Shown here piece by piece: positions 34,980 to 35,061 of a stretch of 35,061 bases of DNA. The translations under genes and the position numbers were made by a program. Numbering within the stretch: the first letter of the stretch is position 1; each line of letters begins with the position of its first letter. The DNA is from Candidatus Coproplasma avicola (GTDB lineage: Bacteria; Bacillota; Clostridia; Christensenellales; Borkfalkiaceae). The notes beneath the pieces are model-generated. The model saw only the letters and a list, made by a program, of their open reading frames with translations, was not told where the DNA came from and did not search any database. The DNA lies in assembly GCA_018712135.1 (NCBI GenBank), contig DVHK01000133.1, forward strand, positions 1 through 35,061, written 5' to 3'.

Positions 34980-35044
34980 AAATCTGTAAGTAAAAAAGTA
35001 TTTGTAAAAAAGTTTCTGCAAATTATAGTATTTGTAAGCGCCGC

Positions 35045-35061
35045 CGCGACTTTTAGTCGCG
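35045..35061. repeat. hairpin truncated by the window end
   Basis: CGCGACT-TTT-AGTCGCG running into the last base. Confidence 0.5.

Overview
This 35 kb window looks like a chromosomal segment from a spore-forming Clostridia-type (Bacillota) genome. That rests on yqfC/yqfD, ylbJ, a T-box, clostridial gene order and gene families, not on a database search. Most of it is housekeeping DNA: a divergent MinD-like ATPase with a possible MinE-like partner; yqfC-yqfD-phoH-pgpH-ybeY-era-yqzL-recO; two tandem XRE regulators; a cobalamin-riboswitch-controlled DUF4430 lipoprotein plus ECF S-component-like gene; an alr-5FCL-membrane protein-rsmD-coaD-aroG-pheA operon; ylbJ/ylbK-type genes; rarA; a lipoprotein; a polysaccharide deacetylase; a double-OB SSB-like protein; MATE; T-box-leuA; lgt; a WYL regulator; an NMT1/SsuABC-like ABC transporter; valS; and a ComEC-like MBL protein. 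I found no phage, transposase, CRISPR array, rRNA or tRNA. The least explained structures are non-coding: (1) a 251-bp array of short hairpins separated by GTGAAAT/ATTTCAC heptamers in inverted orientation, between leuA and lgt; (2) a two-part interspersed repeat, an imperfect palindrome TGTCATTTCGA...TCGAAATGACA followed by a TTGTCCGCAAGAG..GCGGGG..TTGCGGA module, recurring in the same order at four intergenic sites; (3) a 25-bp-arm perfect palindrome related to (2). Protein-level oddities are a MinD-like ATPase with Thr in place of the P-loop Lys, a PgpH-type HD phosphodiesterase without its ectodomain, and a duplicated XRE pair diverging mainly in the recognition helix. I do not see strong evidence for a complete new defence or biosynthetic system.
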